6,978 nt of DNA from Gammaproteobacteria bacterium (lineage in GTDB: Bacteria; Pseudomonadota; Gammaproteobacteria; SZUA-229). Location: contig DAOWFN010000019.1 in NCBI GenBank assembly GCA_030637945.1, positions 1 to 6,978 on the forward strand, given 5' to 3'. The notes beneath the pieces were generated by a model. That model searched no databases. It was not told the origin of the DNA and was given only the letters and a program-made list of their open reading frames with translations. The position numbers were made by a program, and so were the translations under genes. Below are positions 5,521-6,978 of this stretch, piece after piece (within the stretch, counting starts at the first letter, position 1; each line of letters begins with the position of its first letter).

Positions 5521-6732
5521 ATGAAACTTACCAGCAAGATCTTATCAGTTGTTGCGTTATCAGTATTTTCACAAGTCGTATCTGCAATCCCATTTACATT
5601 TGAAGGACGATCGCTAGCAATGGGTGGCGTATCAGTCGCAACTGCAGATCTGGCGACAGCTGCATGGGCGAATCCTGCCATGTTAACTAATCAACGACCA
5701 GGCGATGATTTTTCATTGTTAATTGGTGTCGGTGCGGTTTTAAGAGATGATGATGATCTGGTAACGGATATCCAGGATTTTCAGGATGCGGATGATCGCA
5801 GACAGGCCGCAAAAGATTTAGGAGATAACTTGGGTGAAGTAAGTGCCATTTTGGATATGGGACTTATTCTTAAAAGTTTAGAAGAAAAGATTATTGCACC
5901 AGAGGTTACAGGCGTAGTTGCTATGGGTAAAGCTTTTGATTCGTTTGCCATGGCAATCAGTTTAAGGGGTGATGTTATTGCTGCTGGTGCGGTTGACACT
6001 TTATCGTGCAAGTTGGGTGCTCCAAATTGCGATATCGTTGAGTTTGAGAAACAGCTAACCAGTGATAGCTACAATATTTTAAATATAGAAGGAGTACTTG
6101 CGACCGAGGTTGGTATTTCGTTTGCAAAAGATTTCCAGATTTTAGAAAAAAAAGTTTCTATTGGTATAAAACCTAAAATTGTTGATATTCAGGTGTTTAC
6201 TTTAAGAGAACCAATAATAAATGCGTCGACGGGATTTGAGAATCTAAGGGAGGAGGATACACAGTTTCATTTAGGTACTTTCACTACAGTTGATTTAGGT
6301 TTTGCTGTTGATTTGTCTGATCCTTTCCGTTTGGGTTTAAATATACGCAATTTAATTACTGATGACTTTGATGTACTCGGCCAAACCTTAAATTTTGATA
6401 CAGAGGCGCGCATTGGTCTTGCTTACCGTAATAGGTTACTAACGCTGGCTGTTGATTATGACCTGCTTGAAAACGAACCATTGTTAGCAAACCCTTCGTT
6501 TGATGGCTTAAAAACACGGTATATAGCTGTAGGTGCTGAATTTAATACATTTGATTTTGCGCAATTACGTATTGGCGCTAGTAAAAACTTAGCAAGTGGT
6601 ATTTCTGATGGTGCAAAAGATACAACATTAACTGCAGGCATAGGTTTTTGGTTAGGTTTTAATCTGGATGTAGCAGCAACGTTTAGAGATAATTCAATCG
6701 GTGGTTTTATACAAACAGGATTTAGATTTTAA
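5521..6732 (+). CDS. TraF-like (TraF_2 family) outer-membrane beta-barrel protein
   Basis: The 403-residue protein resembles the family usually labelled conjugal transfer protein TraF (TraF_2, PF13729), which is related in style to FadL/OmpP1-type barrels. A Sec signal peptide covers residues 1-22 (basic MKLTSK, hydrophobic core, cleavage after VSA). The mature start carries the family motif GRSLAMGGVSVATAD and NPAML (29-55). Alternating hydrophobic strands follow, and the chain ends in Gly-Phe-Arg-Phe; a terminal Phe is the usual outer-membrane insertion signal. Cys163 and Cys170, seven residues apart, could form a periplasmic or loop disulfide. ATG 5521 is chosen because it gives the signal peptide and has AGAGAGAA (5509-5516) upstream; an upstream TTG extension to 5434 runs through the promoter. 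No conjugation genes are nearby, so a role in DNA transfer is not supported. The function is unknown, perhaps transport of a hydrophobic compound. Confidence 0.88.
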   Translation: MKLTSKILSVVALSVFSQVVSAIPFTFEGRSLAMGGVSVATADLATAAWANPAMLTNQRPGDDFSLLIGVGAVLRDDDDLVTDIQDFQDADDRRQAAKDLGDNLGEVSAILDMGLILKSLEEKIIAPEVTGVVAMGKAFDSFAMAISLRGDVIAAGAVDTLSCKLGAPNCDIVEFEKQLTSDSYNILNIEGVLATEVGISFAKDFQILEKKVSIGIKPKIVDIQVFTLREPIINASTGFENLREEDTQFHLGTFTTVDLGFAVDLSDPFRLGLNIRNLITDDFDVLGQTLNFDTEARIGLAYRNRLLTLAVDYDLLENEPLLANPSFDGLKTRYIAVGAEFNTFDFAQLRIGASKNLASGISDGAKDTTLTAGIGFWLGFNLDVAATFRDNSIGGFIQTGFRF

Positions 6733-6849
6733 CTGTAAATTAACTATGAACAATGTTTAAAAGTAAATTTTCATCATTAATAAATAATATTTTCTTTGTT
6801 AAGTAGTTTATTTGCTTAATAAAAAATTTTGTAAAATGTAAAAAAAAGT

Positions 6850-6877
6850 TTGCTTAATTCTAATTTAGTTTTATACT
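6850..6877 (+). promoter_or_regulatory. Candidate sigma70 promoter for the Lys-rich protein gene
   Basis: TTGCTT (6850-6855) and TATACT (6872-6877) are 16 bases apart. The -10 matches at five of six positions and the -35 at three of six. The predicted start near 6884 gives a leader of about 27 bases that includes AAAGGGGA. The surrounding 6733-6910 is very AT-rich and otherwise shows no gene or clear terminator for the upstream barrel gene. Confidence 0.5.
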
Positions 6878-6910
6878 TTTGAATGTAACTCACAAAAGGG
6901 GACTTTTAAA

Positions 6911-6978
6911 ATGGCTCGTACCACTAAGAAAAAAGCAACAAAGAAAAAAGTAGCTAAGCGTAAAGCACCAGCTAAACG
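6911..6978 (+). CDS. Lysine-rich, histone H1-like protein, N-terminal fragment
   Basis: The first 22 codons run off the right edge of the window. The peptide begins MARTTKKKATKKK and continues VAKRKAPAK, so it is mostly Lys, Arg, Ala and Thr. Such tails occur in bacterial histone H1-like DNA-binding proteins, in AlgP/PhaF-like proteins and as basic extensions on other nucleoid proteins; the visible part cannot distinguish them. A strong ribosome-binding site, AAAGGGGA (6895-6902), lies eight bases before the ATG, and a plausible promoter is just upstream, so this is a real gene start. The likely role, inferred from composition only, is nucleic-acid binding in the cytoplasm. Confidence 0.75.
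   Translation, partial: MARTTKKKATKKKVAKRKAPAK

Noticed and set aside
6799..6819. TTAAG/CTTAA stem before an A/T-rich tract, considered as a terminator for the TraF-like gene
   Set aside because: A five-base A/T stem with an 11-base loop is too weak, and such matches are expected by chance in this AT-rich stretch.

Overview
The window looks like ordinary chromosomal DNA of a moderately AT-rich gammaproteobacterium. The basis is the arrangement pepA divergent from lptF-lptG with an RDD-family gene just beyond, the cell-envelope LPS exporter genes, and the gammaproteobacterial flavour of the proteins. Genus and species cannot be resolved from the sequence alone.

Layout, left to right. Positions 1-241 hold no gene but carry a diverged half of a dispersed palindromic repeat (5-30) and a 10-bp tandem repeat (51-120). 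Then come two minus-strand genes that form an operon: pepA (leucyl aminopeptidase, 754-2253) followed by a small very acidic protein of unknown function (242-742). A 221-bp divergent control region (2254-2474) separates pepA from plus-strand lptF (2475-3593) and lptG (3583-4647), which overlap. A convergent intergenic region (4648-4849) contains a perfect 29-bp inverted repeat. An RDD-family membrane protein (4850-5308, minus) follows. A divergent intergenic region with a near-consensus promoter leads to a TraF_2-like outer-membrane beta-barrel protein (5521-6732, plus). The window ends in the first 22 codons of a lysine-rich, histone-like protein (from 6911).

How the genes work together. LptF and LptG are the two transmembrane subunits of the LptB2FG ABC transporter, which pulls lipopolysaccharide out of the inner membrane towards the outer membrane. 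PepA is a cytoplasmic aminopeptidase that in E. coli doubles as a DNA-binding protein. It is divergent from lptF by conserved synteny rather than by known shared function. The RDD protein and the TraF-like barrel are envelope proteins of unknown role.

I see no phage, transposase, CRISPR, toxin-antitoxin or defence system here, and no convincing undescribed multi-gene system. The signals most worth a second look are non-coding: matched -10 blocks in opposite orientations between pepA and lptF, an 18-bp palindrome over the inferred pepA -35 box, a triple GTTAATA repeat before lptF, and the repeat elements. Two protein-level points are the missing holC next to pepA and an Asp in LptG where E. 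coli has the functionally important Lys34.
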